Shown piece after piece: positions 46,114 through 56,308 of a DNA stretch of 64,000 nucleotides. The stretch covers positions 1 through 64,000 of the forward strand of contig CAJQKB010000034.1 of assembly GCA_905478775.1 (NCBI GenBank). The letters run 5' to 3'. A program made the position numbers and the translations under genes. Position 1 is the first letter of the stretch. Each line of letters begins with the position of its first letter. The notes below the pieces were generated by a model. That model searched no databases. It worked only from the letters and a program-made list of their open reading frames with translations, and was not told where the DNA came from. The DNA is from an uncultured Opitutales bacterium. Lineage in GTDB: Bacteria > Verrucomicrobiota > Verrucomicrobiia > Opitutales > Seribacteraceae.

Positions 46114-46148
46114 CTCTTACCTATTCGCTAATTAGCAGGATTATTTGA

Positions 46149-47630
46149 ATGCCAAGTCTAGGAACTTCTTCTTCCAAAGAAAAATCAGTTCCTAAGTACC
46201 AAGGTTCTGGAGCCAAACATCAATCATCTGTTAAAGATACCATAGAGGGTAAACCTCTACCTAGCAATTTAGATGCAGAGCAAGGTTTACTCGCGGCTTG
46301 CATTATGGATACATCCGGTGAGGTAATGGGAAGATGTGCGGAGCAAGCAATTAGTGCCGATCATTTTTATCATTTAAATCACCAAATTATTTTCGAAGCA
46401 CTTTTGGACCTTAATCGTGATAATAAGGCTGCGGATGAAATTTTACTGGCAGAAAAACTTGAAAGTAGAAAGCAACTAGAACAAGTAGGTGGACAAAATG
46501 GCTTATTTGAACTTACTTCAAGAATCGATACCACTGCCCATGCAACCTATTGGTTAGAGATCGTCAAAGAAAAAGCCCTTTTAAGAAGATGTATATATGT
46601 TGCTTTTGAAATTATAGACGGTGCGAATAACCTACAGGGCGAAGTCGATGATTTTCTTTCTGGAATGGAGCAAAGGGTCTGCGAGTTGGGTGATGATCAA
46701 AATACCCGTTCCTCTATACATTTTAGAGAGCCGATACAGAAAGCTATGGGTGAGATCCAAAAAATGCTTTCGAAGGAAGAATCGGATGGTTTGTTAACAG
46801 GCTATAAAGATTTGGACAATCTGACAAATGGCTTGAAATCGTCAGAAATGATTGTTATTGCGGCCCGTCCTTCTGTAGGTAAAACAAGCCTTGCGATGAA
46901 CATCGTCGAAAATATTTCCTTCTCCCACAAGTATATTAACAACCCGAAAAATATCTTAGTTTTTAGTTTAGAAATGAGTGCCTCATCATTAGCGATGAGA
47001 TTAATATGCGGAAAGGCAAAGGTAAATATGAATGATTTGCGTAAGGGCTTTGTTGCAAAGAATTACGCAGAAAAACTCAATGAAATAAGTCAGCAATTTC
47101 AACAAGCTCCCATTTGGGTAGACGATACAAGTGGCTTGAGTATCAATCAAATCCGTGCAAAAGCACGAAGAGTTAAATCAAGGAATGGTCTTTCTTTAAT
47201 TGTGATTGATTATTTACAGTTAATTTCAGGGGATCGTTATTCTTCTTCTCGGGAAAATGAGATATCAGTGATTTCAAGAGGATTGAAATCGATGGCAAAA
47301 GAATTAGAAGTCCCGGTTATTGTTCTTAGCCAGCTCAATCGAGATTCTGAAAAGGAGAAAAGGGACCCCCGACTTTCAGACTTGAGGGAATCCGGTTCAA
47401 TTGAGCAGGATGCTGATATTGTTATGTTATTGGGTAAAGAAAGAAAGGGGGAAGATATTCGTGCAAGTGATGTTTCTCAGACTGGTGAAGAAAGCCAAGC
47501 AGATGACTTTGAGCCTATTAAGTTAATCCTTGCCAAGCAAAGAAATGGGCCTACCGGTTATGTAAATCTTGCATTTGTGCGGAAATATACGAAATTTGAA
47601 AGTGCACAATATGACCCCCGACTTAATTAA
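46149..47630 (+). CDS. dnaB: Replicative DNA helicase DnaB
   Basis: DnaB unwinds the replication fork. The 493-residue product has about 35 extra Ser/Lys-rich N-terminal residues, then the N-terminal domain (LPSNLDAEQGLLAACIMD), a linker helix, and a RecA-like C-terminal domain. Walker A is ARPSVGKTS, Walker B LIVIDYLQLISG, the DnaB motif SQLNRDSEKEKRDPRLSDLRESGSIEQDAD. No intein is present. It sits at the end of the rpsF-ssb-rplI run, a standard arrangement. Confidence 0.96.
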   Translation: MPSLGTSSSKEKSVPKYQGSGAKHQSSVKDTIEGKPLPSNLDAEQGLLAACIMDTSGEVMGRCAEQAISADHFYHLNHQIIFEALLDLNRDNKAADEILLAEKLESRKQLEQVGGQNGLFELTSRIDTTAHATYWLEIVKEKALLRRCIYVAFEIIDGANNLQGEVDDFLSGMEQRVCELGDDQNTRSSIHFREPIQKAMGEIQKMLSKEESDGLLTGYKDLDNLTNGLKSSEMIVIAARPSVGKTSLAMNIVENISFSHKYINNPKNILVFSLEMSASSLAMRLICGKAKVNMNDLRKGFVAKNYAEKLNEISQQFQQAPIWVDDTSGLSINQIRAKARRVKSRNGLSLIVIDYLQLISGDRYSSSRENEISVISRGLKSMAKELEVPVIVLSQLNRDSEKEKRDPRLSDLRESGSIEQDADIVMLLGKERKGEDIRASDVSQTGEESQADDFEPIKLILAKQRNGPTGYVNLAFVRKYTKFESAQYDPRLN

Positions 47631-47637
47631 AAATTAA

Positions 47638-50037
47638 ATGAATAAAATTCGTTCTCTTTTCCCCATCCTGTTCCTACTTTCTGGAATGATGATTTTATGG
47701 TCTCAAGTAGTTCCAGATGGTAAAACAATTTCTTCCATATCCATCGAATTGGAAGGCCCTGATACCATTGGGAAATCTTTTATTTTACAAAATTTACAAA
47801 TAGAAACGGGAATCCCTTACAAATCCAACGCGATAGACAAATCGATTACTAACCTTATGGCAACGGGTGCGATTGATGATGTAAAAGTATTTTTGGACCC
47901 AGAAATAAGCACTGAACAAGAGGTGGCCTTAGTTTTTAAGGTCTATACAAAGTCTCGGATTGGAACGATTATCTTTGAGGGTAATGATAAGTTGTCCGAT
48001 CGAAAACTCGAAAAGGAAATTGAAATAAGTATCGGGGAATTGTTGGACGAGTCTGAGATAAAAGCTGATCAACGGGCACTTAAAGAGTTATATTTAGAAA
48101 AAGGTTTTTGGAATTCTCAAGTAGACAGTCAAATTATAACCAAAGAGGAAGGAAGAAGCGTCTCAGTTGTATTTAAAATTATAGAAAATGAAAAACGAAA
48201 AATAGGTAAAATTATTTTCGAAGGAAATAAGAATATTTCAGATAAAAAACTCTTAAAGGAAATGGAAACAGCACCCTGGAGGTTTTGGAGATTTTGGTCT
48301 AAAAGATCTCGTTACCGACCTAGTATCTTTGAAGAGGACTTAATTAAACTCAGAACTGCTTTCCGGGATCAAGGTTTCTTAGATGTCACAATTGAGCAAA
48401 GTGGAGTAAAAATTATTCCGAAAGGATCTAATTCTTTAGATGTTGTCATCCGTGTGGACGAGGGTGAGCGATCCTATTTCGGTGAAATATCTATAGTTGG
48501 TAATTCCGTCATTACTGCAAAAGATTTAAAGCGACTGGATAGTCGTGCTGACAAAGAACTAAAGACAGGGGATCACTATTCGCCAACACTTCTATCCGAG
48601 GAAAGAAATCGCTTGCGAAAGAAATACGGCGAGCAGGGTTATTTGGATGCCAGAGTGGTTTCGATTAGAAAGCCTAATCTTCAAACAGGACAAATTGATC
48701 TAAGGTTTGAGATTACGGAAAATAACAAATTTACAGTGAACACAATTCAAGTTCGGGGAAATGAGAAAACAAAAACAACTGCCATTGTTCGGGAACTTGC
48801 TTTGGCGCCAGGTGAGACGTTCGATTTACTTCGAATGGAAACGAGCGAATCCCGTCTAAGAAATACGCGTTTTTTCGAGAAAGTAACATTGGATGACGAA
48901 CCAATTGCATCACAGGATCCAGAATTGCAAAGTAGCAGAAGAAACCTGGTAGTAAATGTAGAGGAGGGTCGCACTGGACATGTTTCTTTTGGAGTTGGAT
49001 TTAGTACTTTAGAGAAAGCGATGATGTTTGCCGAATTTAGACAAGGAAACTTCGATATAATGAGATGGCGTAGTCCCCATCGCTTGCAGGGAGACGGACA
49101 GAAATTCCGCCTTCGTTTAAAGCTGGGTGCTCGAAGTAATGAGGTTCGACTTGCTCTTGAGGAACCCTGGTTTATGAATCGCAGGGTTGCTGCTGGATTT
49201 GAGTTATTTCGGGAAAAGTCTGATTACTACAGTTCATACTACGATGAAATGCGAGCAGGGTTTGAGGTCTATTTTAGAAAGAGATTATTCGAGCTTGTAG
49301 AAGGTCGCTTATTTTATCGTCTCGAAGATGTCATCATTAGTGATATCGGAATTGGTGTTCCTGCTTTCATAACTAACGATCCGAAATATGATCCATCGAA
49401 AAACGAAATTGACCGAACAATTTCTAAAGTGGGTCTTAGTTTAACCCGTGATACAAGAAATAGTATCTTATTTCCCTCCGAAGGTAGCATTGTTACCCTA
49501 CGAAAAGAATTTGCCGGTGGCCCATTTGGTGGAGATGCTGACTATGGCCGTTTCGAATTACAGGGAGCGAAGTTTTTTGAGACTTTTACTCCTATGGAAC
49601 AAGTTTTATCGATCGTAGGGAGAACAGGAACACTGGGTCGTTTTGATGGAAAAGATGCAGATGTACCTTTCTTCGAAAAATTCTTTTTGGGGGGGCCTTA
49701 TAATTTGAGAGGGTGGGACTATCGGGAGGCAGGGCCACAAGATTCAAAAGAACCTAATGGAGGAAATTCTTACAGTTATTTAAGTGCAGAGTATACTTTT
49801 AAAATTGCTGACCCATTGCGTTTTGCAGTTTTTTATGACGGCGGTTTTTTAAGAACCAATGATTTTAAATTTCTGCCTGGAGATGATATGGAAGGCTGGC
49901 ATGATAATTGGGGATTGGGAGCACGCATAATGGTTATGGGTATGCCCCTTCGACTAGATTTAGGTTTCCCGATCTCGGATCCCTCAAAAACAGGTGGATC
50001 GCCGCAGTTTCATTTTTCTGGTGGTACACGATTTTAA
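47638..50037 (+). CDS. bamA: Outer-membrane assembly protein BamA
   Basis: BamA inserts beta-barrel proteins into the outer membrane. The 799-residue product has a signal peptide (about 1-25). Repeated POTRA domains follow over about residues 26 to 430, with units such as GTIIFEGNDKLSDRKLEKEI and GKIIFEGNKNISDKKLLKEM. Then comes a 16-strand barrel with the loop-6 motif NLRGWDYREAG and C-terminal Phe (GGTRF). The cluster bamA-skp-lpxD that follows is the classical outer-membrane biogenesis set. It confirms a diderm, LPS-making cell. Confidence 0.95.
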   Translation: MNKIRSLFPILFLLSGMMILWSQVVPDGKTISSISIELEGPDTIGKSFILQNLQIETGIPYKSNAIDKSITNLMATGAIDDVKVFLDPEISTEQEVALVFKVYTKSRIGTIIFEGNDKLSDRKLEKEIEISIGELLDESEIKADQRALKELYLEKGFWNSQVDSQIITKEEGRSVSVVFKIIENEKRKIGKIIFEGNKNISDKKLLKEMETAPWRFWRFWSKRSRYRPSIFEEDLIKLRTAFRDQGFLDVTIEQSGVKIIPKGSNSLDVVIRVDEGERSYFGEISIVGNSVITAKDLKRLDSRADKELKTGDHYSPTLLSEERNRLRKKYGEQGYLDARVVSIRKPNLQTGQIDLRFEITENNKFTVNTIQVRGNEKTKTTAIVRELALAPGETFDLLRMETSESRLRNTRFFEKVTLDDEPIASQDPELQSSRRNLVVNVEEGRTGHVSFGVGFSTLEKAMMFAEFRQGNFDIMRWRSPHRLQGDGQKFRLRLKLGARSNEVRLALEEPWFMNRRVAAGFELFREKSDYYSSYYDEMRAGFEVYFRKRLFELVEGRLFYRLEDVIISDIGIGVPAFITNDPKYDPSKNEIDRTISKVGLSLTRDTRNSILFPSEGSIVTLRKEFAGGPFGGDADYGRFELQGAKFFETFTPMEQVLSIVGRTGTLGRFDGKDADVPFFEKFFLGGPYNLRGWDYREAGPQDSKEPNGGNSYSYLSAEYTFKIADPLRFAVFYDGGFLRTNDFKFLPGDDMEGWHDNWGLGARIMVMGMPLRLDLGFPISDPSKTGGSPQFHFSGGTRF

Positions 50038-50075
50038 ACTTTCACTATTCATTCATTACCTAACTCACATCTAAT

Positions 50076-50630
50076 ATGCATAAGCTAATTCTCTTTTTGA
50101 CCCCTCTCGCCTTTTTGTTTTTAATGCCTTCTTTTTCGACTGCACAAAAAGTAGCGGTGGTAGATGTACAGAAAGTTTTTGATGGATATCAAAAGGTAAA
50201 GGAAGCAAGAGCTAGATTGGACAAGTCCAAGAAAATTGCGATGGAGGAACTCGAAATTTTCCGTGCAGAAATGGAGAAAATTGTTAAAGAACTAAAAGAG
50301 ATGGAGGATAAGATTAAAAATCCAAATATTGACAGTACGGATCTTAGAAAAAAATACCAAGAAAAAGTTGAAAAAGCGAAGGTCAAGCAGGACGATATGG
50401 TTTCTTACGATAAACGAGCGAAGGCTACCATTTCTCAAAGGCAAAGAAACCTACTTGTCGAACATCTTGCAGATATCCGTAAAGCGGTCCAACAAGTGGC
50501 AGGTGCTAAAGGGTATGATTTGATCTTAAATTCTTCAGAAACGCAGTTGGGTGTATTTTATGCAGGAGATAAATTTAATGTGACTGAGGAAGTTATTATT
50601 ACTCTTAACGCATCCCAAGGTAAAAAGTAA
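50076..50630 (+). CDS. skp: Periplasmic chaperone Skp (OmpH family)
   Basis: Skp holds unfolded outer-membrane proteins on the way to BamA. The 184-residue product starts with a signal peptide (about 1-24, ending TAQK). It begins VAVVDVQKVFDGYQKVKEAR, the family N-terminus, then a long Lys/Glu-rich coiled coil (about 45-115) and a C-terminal domain with VAGAKGYDLILNSSE. Overall shape matches the trimeric jellyfish fold. It lies between bamA and lpxD. Confidence 0.9.
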   Translation: MHKLILFLTPLAFLFLMPSFSTAQKVAVVDVQKVFDGYQKVKEARARLDKSKKIAMEELEIFRAEMEKIVKELKEMEDKIKNPNIDSTDLRKKYQEKVEKAKVKQDDMVSYDKRAKATISQRQRNLLVEHLADIRKAVQQVAGAKGYDLILNSSETQLGVFYAGDKFNVTEEVIITLNASQGKK

Positions 50631-50666
50631 GTAGTCCGTTTAAAACTGCTCTGAAAGTAGGAGCTT

Positions 50667-51698
50667 ATGAACTTTAAGATAGCTTTCGATCAACTTCTTG
50701 TGATCCTTCCTTCTGCGGAAGTAGATGGAACTTTAAAGATTTCTAGTTTAAGTGGCATCGCTGCACTTGAAAGAGCGGTTGAAGGTGATATTTCTTTTCT
50801 AGGTAATTCAAAGTACAAGTCATTAGTTTCAAAATCTAATGCATCTATTATTTTATTGCCTAAGAACTACATTGGTTCTCCAAAAGAAAACCAAGTTTTT
50901 CTTCGAATTGATGACCCTTCACGTGGATTGGCTTCATTATGCAGCTTTTTAGAGGGTGAATTGTATCCCCCGCCAAAAGCTGAAATTCATTCAACTGCCT
51001 GGGTTGATTCAGGTGCAAAATTGGGTGCTGGAGTTGCCATTGGCGCATTTTGTTTTATCGGAAAAGAAGTTTTAATTGAAGCCGGCAGTATTATTGGAAC
51101 TCATTGCCATATCGGAGATTTTGCAAAGATTGGTCGTAATGCGAATTTACACCCCGGTGTGAAGCTATTATCAAGGTGTGAGCTCGGTAATAATGTTGTA
51201 GTTAATGCGGGAGCTGTCATTGGATCCGAAGGCTATGGATTTGATCAGGCCGAGGGCTCTCATAAAAAGATACCGCATCTTGGAAAGGTTGTGGTAGAGG
51301 ATGAGGTTGAAATTGGTGCAAATACATGCATAGACCGTGCTCGATTTGAGGAAACAAGGATTGGTGCGGGATCAAAAATTGATAATTTAGTTCAAGTAGG
51401 TCACAATGTAAGAATTGGAAAAGGTTGTTTAATCGTAGCTCAGGTTGGCATTGCCGGCAGTGTTGAGTTTGAGGATAATGTAGTGGTAGGCGGTCAGGCT
51501 GGGTTTGCGGGACATTTGAAAATTGGAAAAGGAGCGAAGATTGCCGGGCAGGCAGGTATTACAAAAAATGTCGAGCCTGGTGCATTCCTCAAAGGCAATC
51601 CTGCATTACCCTTTCAATTAGCACAAAGAATTTCTATTTTACAAAAAAGATTGCCTGAATTGTTCAATAGATTTGATGGCTTTGCCGATAAGGGGTAA
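50667..51698 (+). CDS. lpxD: UDP-3-O-acylglucosamine N-acyltransferase
   Basis: LpxD adds the second acyl chain in lipid A synthesis. The 343-residue product has the N-terminal uridine-binding domain (about 1-105, [16 protein letters not shown]), then a left-handed beta-helix of hexapeptide repeats (about 108-320: [27 protein letters not shown]). The catalytic His246 is in [13 protein letters not shown]. Its leader has AGGAG three bases before the ATG, one of the few Shine-Dalgarno-like sequences seen here. It completes bamA-skp-lpxD. Confidence 0.96.
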   Translation: MNFKIAFDQLLVILPSAEVDGTLKISSLSGIAALERAVEGDISFLGNSKYKSLVSKSNASIILLPKNYIGSPKENQVFLRIDDPSRGLASLCSFLEGELYPPPKAEIHSTAWVDSGAKLGAGVAIGAFCFIGKEVLIEAGSIIGTHCHIGDFAKIGRNANLHPGVKLLSRCELGNNVVVNAGAVIGSEGYGFDQAEGSHKKIPHLGKVVVEDEVEIGANTCIDRARFEETRIGAGSKIDNLVQVGHNVRIGKGCLIVAQVGIAGSVEFEDNVVVGGQAGFAGHLKIGKGAKIAGQAGITKNVEPGAFLKGNPALPFQLAQRISILQKRLPELFNRFDGFADKG

Positions 51699-51707
51699 TT
51701 TTAAACT

Positions 51708-52658
51708 ATGGAGAACGGAAAAAAACTAAAGATTTTTACAGGTAATTCAAGTAAGCCACTATCTCAGGAAATATGTGAATACCTTGATGTTCCTCTAGGA
51801 GATGCAACCGTAACTTCATTTCCTGATAATGAGAGCTTTGTCCGTTATAATGAAAATATTAGAGGGATGGATGTATTTTTAGTACAATCGACCTGTTCCC
51901 CTGCGAATCATAATGTAATGGAGTTATTAATTATGATAGATGCCGCTAAAAGGGCATCTGCAGCAAGAGTCACCGCAGTACTTCCATTTTTTGGTTATTC
52001 AAGGCAAGACCGAAAGGATCAACCACGGGTTCCAATTACCTCAAAATTAGTTGCAAACCTTTTAGTAGCAGCGGGTGCCAATAGAATTTTAACAATGGAT
52101 TTGCATGCACAGCAAATTCAAGGTTTTTTTGATATACCAGTAGATCATTTGTATGCATCTCCTGTTTTCTTTGAAGAATTAAAAAGTCGTGATGCTCAAA
52201 ATATGACCATTTTTTCTCCCGACGTGGGTGGAATGAAAATGGCAAATGCATATGCTGAGGTGCTAGGCTGTCCGCTTGGATTTGTGGCAAAACGACGAAC
52301 TGGTGCAAGCACAGTCGAAGCGATGAATTTAGTAGGAGAGGTAGAGGGAAGAGAAATCCTCATGATAGATGATATGACAGAAACTGCGGGTACATTAACA
52401 GCAGCAGCAAAAATTTTGAAAGAACGAGGGGCAAAAAAAGTAAGTGCAATTGTAAGTCACTGTGTTTTGAACGAGACTGGGAAAGAGAGGCTAAGACAAG
52501 GTATTCTAGATGAATTAATTACAACGAATACCGTGAATATAGATATTGGTGATCTCCCAATTAAGAAATTAAGTGTTGCACCCTTACTTGGTGAAGCAAT
52601 TAGACGAACCAATACAGATAGTAGTATTTCAAGCCTGTTTCAAATAAAAGGTTTTTAA
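51708..52658 (+). CDS. prs: Ribose-phosphate pyrophosphokinase
   Basis: Prs makes PRPP from ribose 5-phosphate and ATP, the precursor for purines, pyrimidines, histidine and NAD. The 316-residue product is standard in length: KIFTGNSSKPLSQEICEYL, VFLVQSTCSPANHN, the flexible loop FFGYSRQDRKDQPRVPITSK, MDLHAQQIQGFFDIPVDHL and the PRPP-loop MIDDMTETAGTLTAAAK. It is 10 bases after lpxD. The window also carries purine, pyrimidine and histidine genes that use its product. Confidence 0.96.
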   Translation: MENGKKLKIFTGNSSKPLSQEICEYLDVPLGDATVTSFPDNESFVRYNENIRGMDVFLVQSTCSPANHNVMELLIMIDAAKRASAARVTAVLPFFGYSRQDRKDQPRVPITSKLVANLLVAAGANRILTMDLHAQQIQGFFDIPVDHLYASPVFFEELKSRDAQNMTIFSPDVGGMKMANAYAEVLGCPLGFVAKRRTGASTVEAMNLVGEVEGREILMIDDMTETAGTLTAAAKILKERGAKKVSAIVSHCVLNETGKERLRQGILDELITTNTVNIDIGDLPIKKLSVAPLLGEAIRRTNTDSSISSLFQIKGF

Positions 52659-52699
52659 GTATTTTATAAAATTAGACAACCGCGTGGAGTAAATACGCT

Positions 52700-54115
52700 A
52701 TGATAGTCATGAAACCAATTATTTTAGGCCTCATATTATTTACAGTGCTTGCGATTGGAAATGGGAACCTTTTTGCTCAGAATCGCAAACTTTCCTTAAA
52801 AATTGAAGATGGTGTTCTTGACCGCTCATTAAATAGAGCACCTAGTAGTTATTCTCCTGCTCTCAAGAAGGCGACTCCAGCTGTGGTTGCAGTAACTACT
52901 CAGCAAGTAGTTAGAAGGCTTTATCCAGGGGGAGGAAGTAGTCCGCGCGAAGAATTACTGAGGAGATTTTTTGGCTTACCCCTTTTAAATAATGCTAGAG
53001 TGGAAGAAGAAATGGTCCCTGCAGGCATAGGTTCGGGTGTCATTGTTAGCCCGGAAGGCCATACTATTACCAATGCTCATGTTATTACCGACCCGAGAAC
53101 TGGTGAACTAGTGGAAGAGGTAACAGTTCAATTATCGGATAAAAGGCAATTCCAAGCCAAAATTATAGGTTTTGATCGATCAACAGATGTTGCGGTTCTG
53201 AAAATAGAGGATGATAAACCATTCCCACATGTAACTTTAGCAAATAGTGATCATTTAGAGGTGGGTGATATTGTTTTTGCAGCTGGAAACCCTTTAGGAA
53301 TTGGTATGACGGTAACCATGGGAATAATTTCCGCGACAAAGAAATCAGAATTAGGTGTTCTTGACTTGGAGGGTTCATATGAGAATTTCATTCAAACGGA
53401 TGCAGCAATTAATAGAGGGAACTCCGGTGGACCATTGTTAGATGCAGTGGGTCGTTTAATCGGTATAAATACCGCAATAATTTCTCAAACTGGTGCAAGC
53501 ATGGGAATTGGATTAGCGATTCCGGTTAATATGGTTCAAAAAGTACTGACCGACTTGGTTGAAAGAGGAGGAGTGAGAAGAGGTTTTCTTGGTGTTGAAT
53601 TAGCACCTTCAAGTGATGGTACAGGTGTAATCGTTACAAAGATAGTACCGGGAAGTGCAGCAGATCTCGCTGGCTTTGAACCAAAAGATCGAATTATAAA
53701 GGTGGACTCTCAAGCAGTTGACTCAATCAATCAATCGAGGTTGGCAATCTCTCAAACTGCACCGGGCACAAAGATAACGATTGATGTTATCAGAGGAGGA
53801 AATAAAAAAACATTATTTGTTACGCTCGATTTAATGGGAGGTAAAAATAGAATATCAATGCCTGGCGTCTCCTTGGAAGAGTTGAGTGTGGAAAATCGAT
53901 TACGGTTTCAAATACCACCTACAACAAAGGGAGTGGTTGTGACAAAATCCACTGGTAATGCCGAAACCTTTAAGGAAGGCGTAGTAATTGTGGAAATTAA
54001 TGGATTCCAGGTAAATTCGATTCAAGAAGTTGAAGAACAGATCAAGAGTGGAATTAATCGTTTTTATGTATGGTACCGTAACAAGTACCGATTTTTAGCT
54101 TATCGCGTTCCCTGA
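52700..54115 (+). CDS. degP: DegP/HtrA-type periplasmic serine protease
   Basis: This 471-residue Do-like protease/chaperone has an N-terminal signal (about 1-26; a second ATG at 52709 is an equally plausible start). The trypsin-like domain (about 100-265) has a complete catalytic triad: His127 in TNAHVIT, Asp163 in STDVAVLKI, Ser242 in GNSGGPLLD. Two PDZ-like regions follow (about 278-365 and 375-471). It acts in the periplasm on misfolded envelope proteins. Placement after bamA-skp-lpxD-prs fits envelope quality control. Convergent pyrE ends 8 bases away. Confidence 0.93.
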   Translation: MIVMKPIILGLILFTVLAIGNGNLFAQNRKLSLKIEDGVLDRSLNRAPSSYSPALKKATPAVVAVTTQQVVRRLYPGGGSSPREELLRRFFGLPLLNNARVEEEMVPAGIGSGVIVSPEGHTITNAHVITDPRTGELVEEVTVQLSDKRQFQAKIIGFDRSTDVAVLKIEDDKPFPHVTLANSDHLEVGDIVFAAGNPLGIGMTVTMGIISATKKSELGVLDLEGSYENFIQTDAAINRGNSGGPLLDAVGRLIGINTAIISQTGASMGIGLAIPVNMVQKVLTDLVERGGVRRGFLGVELAPSSDGTGVIVTKIVPGSAADLAGFEPKDRIIKVDSQAVDSINQSRLAISQTAPGTKITIDVIRGGNKKTLFVTLDLMGGKNRISMPGVSLEELSVENRLRFQIPPTTKGVVVTKSTGNAETFKEGVVIVEINGFQVNSIQEVEEQIKSGINRFYVWYRNKYRFLAYRVP

Positions 54116-54123
54116 TATACGAT

Positions 54124-54699
54124 TCAACTGCCTGGCTTTATTGGATCAATTAGTTTTAATTCATCCGGGATTTCGCTGGGGTCATAAGTTGGAAAATGAA
54201 GCTTGAGAAGCGGCTGGAATGAGACACCAAAATCTAACTCATGAGTACTTCGGTCCACCAGTGAAGTTACGGCACAAATAGTGCACTCTGTTTCATTCAG
54301 TATAGATAGAGCTTCGGTAACCCGGCCTCCTTTAGTAACAACATCTTCGACTAGTAAAACATTGTCTTTCTTAGACAAAGAAAAGTTTCTGCGCAGTTCA
54401 AGTTTATCTTCCACTTTCTCTAAAAACAAAAAGCGACAGTTTAGTTGTCTGGCAACTTCCTGCCCAAGTACAAGCCCGCCCATTGCAGGAGCAACAATAG
54501 TGTTGGGGGTTGGACAATCTAATTGCTTTATGAGCAAACTTGCTAAAATGGAAACTTTGTCCAAGTACTGACAAACTTGTGCGCATTGGAAAAAATGCCC
54601 ACTACGCTGGCCCGATCTTAAAATGAAATGGCCAGTGAGAAGTGCTTTAGTTTCTTTAAAGATAGATATTACCTGATCATCGGTTTTATTTTCCATCAA
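54124..54699 (-). CDS. pyrE: Orotate phosphoribosyltransferase
   Basis: PyrE makes orotidine monophosphate from orotate and PRPP. The 191-residue product has the family features GHFILRSGQRSGHFFQCAQ near the N-terminus, APAMGGLVLGQEVARQL, the flexible loop region (LELRRNFSLSKKDN) and the PRPP-binding VLLVEDVVTKGGRVTEAL. Two Met codons open the frame (54699 and 54696); either may be used. It stands alone on the minus strand, converging with the degP-like gene. Confidence 0.93.
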   Translation of the reverse strand: MMENKTDDQVISIFKETKALLTGHFILRSGQRSGHFFQCAQVCQYLDKVSILASLLIKQLDCPTPNTIVAPAMGGLVLGQEVARQLNCRFLFLEKVEDKLELRRNFSLSKKDNVLLVEDVVTKGGRVTEALSILNETECTICAVTSLVDRSTHELDFGVSFQPLLKLHFPTYDPSEIPDELKLIDPIKPGS

Positions 54700-54803
54700 T
54701 TCACCATTTTGAAATAGGAAAATTTAGCAACAGAATTCACTCATTTATCTAATCTACTTGAAATAAGTATTTAAGTTCTAAGAAAAGCCGATGAATATGA
54801 GCT

Positions 54804-56228
54804 CTATTTTTTTGAGACAGTTGGGTTTTTCCAGCCTAAATTAATTTTCGGTCCCATGTTATAAAGTTTTGCATTAATATTTCGGAGTTCTTGTTGATTA
54901 TCTTCTATCAATTTATCCATCGATAGTCGGGCATTTTGCAAATTTGATGAGGCGGTTAAGTATTCTTCCGATGCTTTGAAGCTAGGAATTTTTGACTGAA
55001 TGGCATTATCTTGATCAAATTTAGCTTTGCATTTATCGCAGCAAAACCCGACTTTTCTCCCTTTGAAAATAGAAAATTTTTCGTCTACGATTTCTTTTTT
55101 AGATACGGGGCATTTGTTGTTAAATGGGGTTTTATCTTGAGTACGTAGGCCAATTTGAATGGTCTCTTCTTCCTGTATTTCGAACTTTAAGGTTTCCACT
55201 ACAATTAGTTTTTTTAAAGAATCTTGCCTGTCTTTTTTCTGAGCAATGAGAGCATTATAAGTTGGTGAGTCTACAAAATGTTTTTTCAATGATTCTGCAC
55301 CCTGAGGTGTTACTTTGGTTTGCCATAAAAAAAGTTTATTAAGTTTACCCAGTTTTTGAAGGTGAGGAAGAGACGCATCGGATATTTGAGTGCCATAAAG
55401 ATTCAGGTACTCTAGGTTGGGTAATTTGGATAAGTGAATGGAGGATTTGTCTGTTATTACAGTATTTTCAAGATGCAACCGAGAGAGAAGTCCATATTTG
55501 GTAAGGGATGCAATTCCATTATCAGTAACCTTTGTCCTGGCTAGATTTAACCAAACAAGTTGTTCGGCAATTGGTTCTAGTAACATAATTTTCTTATCAT
55601 CAAAATTTTGTCCTGCATAGGAAGCATTTACATATATCGCATTAGTATTTTGAGCGATTGGCATAGCTAAAATTCCAGCTTTCCGTAGATTGTTGAGTGC
55701 TTTGGGACTCGCTGGAGGCACGATGGGAAGCTTGGGTTGCAATATGATATTTTTGGATATCAATTTCTTCGGCATATTGGCTAAGATGTGAAAGGCAGAT
55801 TTTTGAGTTTTATCATCTAGGTCAGAAATCTGTAGGTCAAAAGATGCTCCTATCTTAATCCATGCCTTCATAACTTCAAGTTCCTGTCGTGTCACAGGAT
55901 TGTAGTGGTCAGAATCTTCCATCGGGGGCATGGCTTCTTCGTCTTCTTTGGGCAGGGTAATACGATAAATGAGTTCACTCTCTTCAATGTTCCCCTTTAC
56001 GATAATGTCTGCACCTACCCCGCTACCACCCTTTAGAAAGTCTTTTTTTGTATGAAGCTTTAATTTGCCTTTGCTTTTGTTTTCTCCATGGCATTCTTGG
56101 CACTTAGCTGCAAACACCGGAAGAATGAGACTGTCGTAAACATTTTTGTCGGATTTATCACTCTTGCCATGGACAAAAATTGAATTAGTTAAGATAAAAA
56201 CGGTAGCAGTATAGATAAAGAGCTTCAT
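54804..56228 (-). CDS. PSCyt1 protein with leucine-rich repeats and Cys-rich C-terminus
   Basis: The 474-residue protein has a signal peptide (about 1-22). A PSCyt1-type CxxCH (CQECH, about 41-45) follows in a domain ending SDHYNPVTRQELEVMKAWIKIGA. Then come several leucine-rich repeats (about 225-320: LVWLNLARTKVTDNGIASL, LEYLNLYGTQISDASLPHL, LNKLFLWQTKVT). A Cys-rich segment follows (about 370-405) with NKCPVSKKEIVD and GFCCDKCKAKFD, which looks like a YHS/TRASH-type metal-binding unit. The combination suggests a periplasmic redox or metal protein. Function is not known. Confidence 0.8.
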   Translation of the reverse strand: MKLFIYTATVFILTNSIFVHGKSDKSDKNVYDSLILPVFAAKCQECHGENKSKGKLKLHTKKDFLKGGSGVGADIIVKGNIEESELIYRITLPKEDEEAMPPMEDSDHYNPVTRQELEVMKAWIKIGASFDLQISDLDDKTQKSAFHILANMPKKLISKNIILQPKLPIVPPASPKALNNLRKAGILAMPIAQNTNAIYVNASYAGQNFDDKKIMLLEPIAEQLVWLNLARTKVTDNGIASLTKYGLLSRLHLENTVITDKSSIHLSKLPNLEYLNLYGTQISDASLPHLQKLGKLNKLFLWQTKVTPQGAESLKKHFVDSPTYNALIAQKKDRQDSLKKLIVVETLKFEIQEEETIQIGLRTQDKTPFNNKCPVSKKEIVDEKFSIFKGRKVGFCCDKCKAKFDQDNAIQSKIPSFKASEEYLTASSNLQNARLSMDKLIEDNQQELRNINAKLYNMGPKINLGWKNPTVSKK

Positions 56229-56308
56229 AATTCGATTGGGAAAAAGTAATTGATAAGTATTATAAAACTTATTGGTTTCGTAAATTGGAGCAAGTGAATG
56301 ATTATTAA

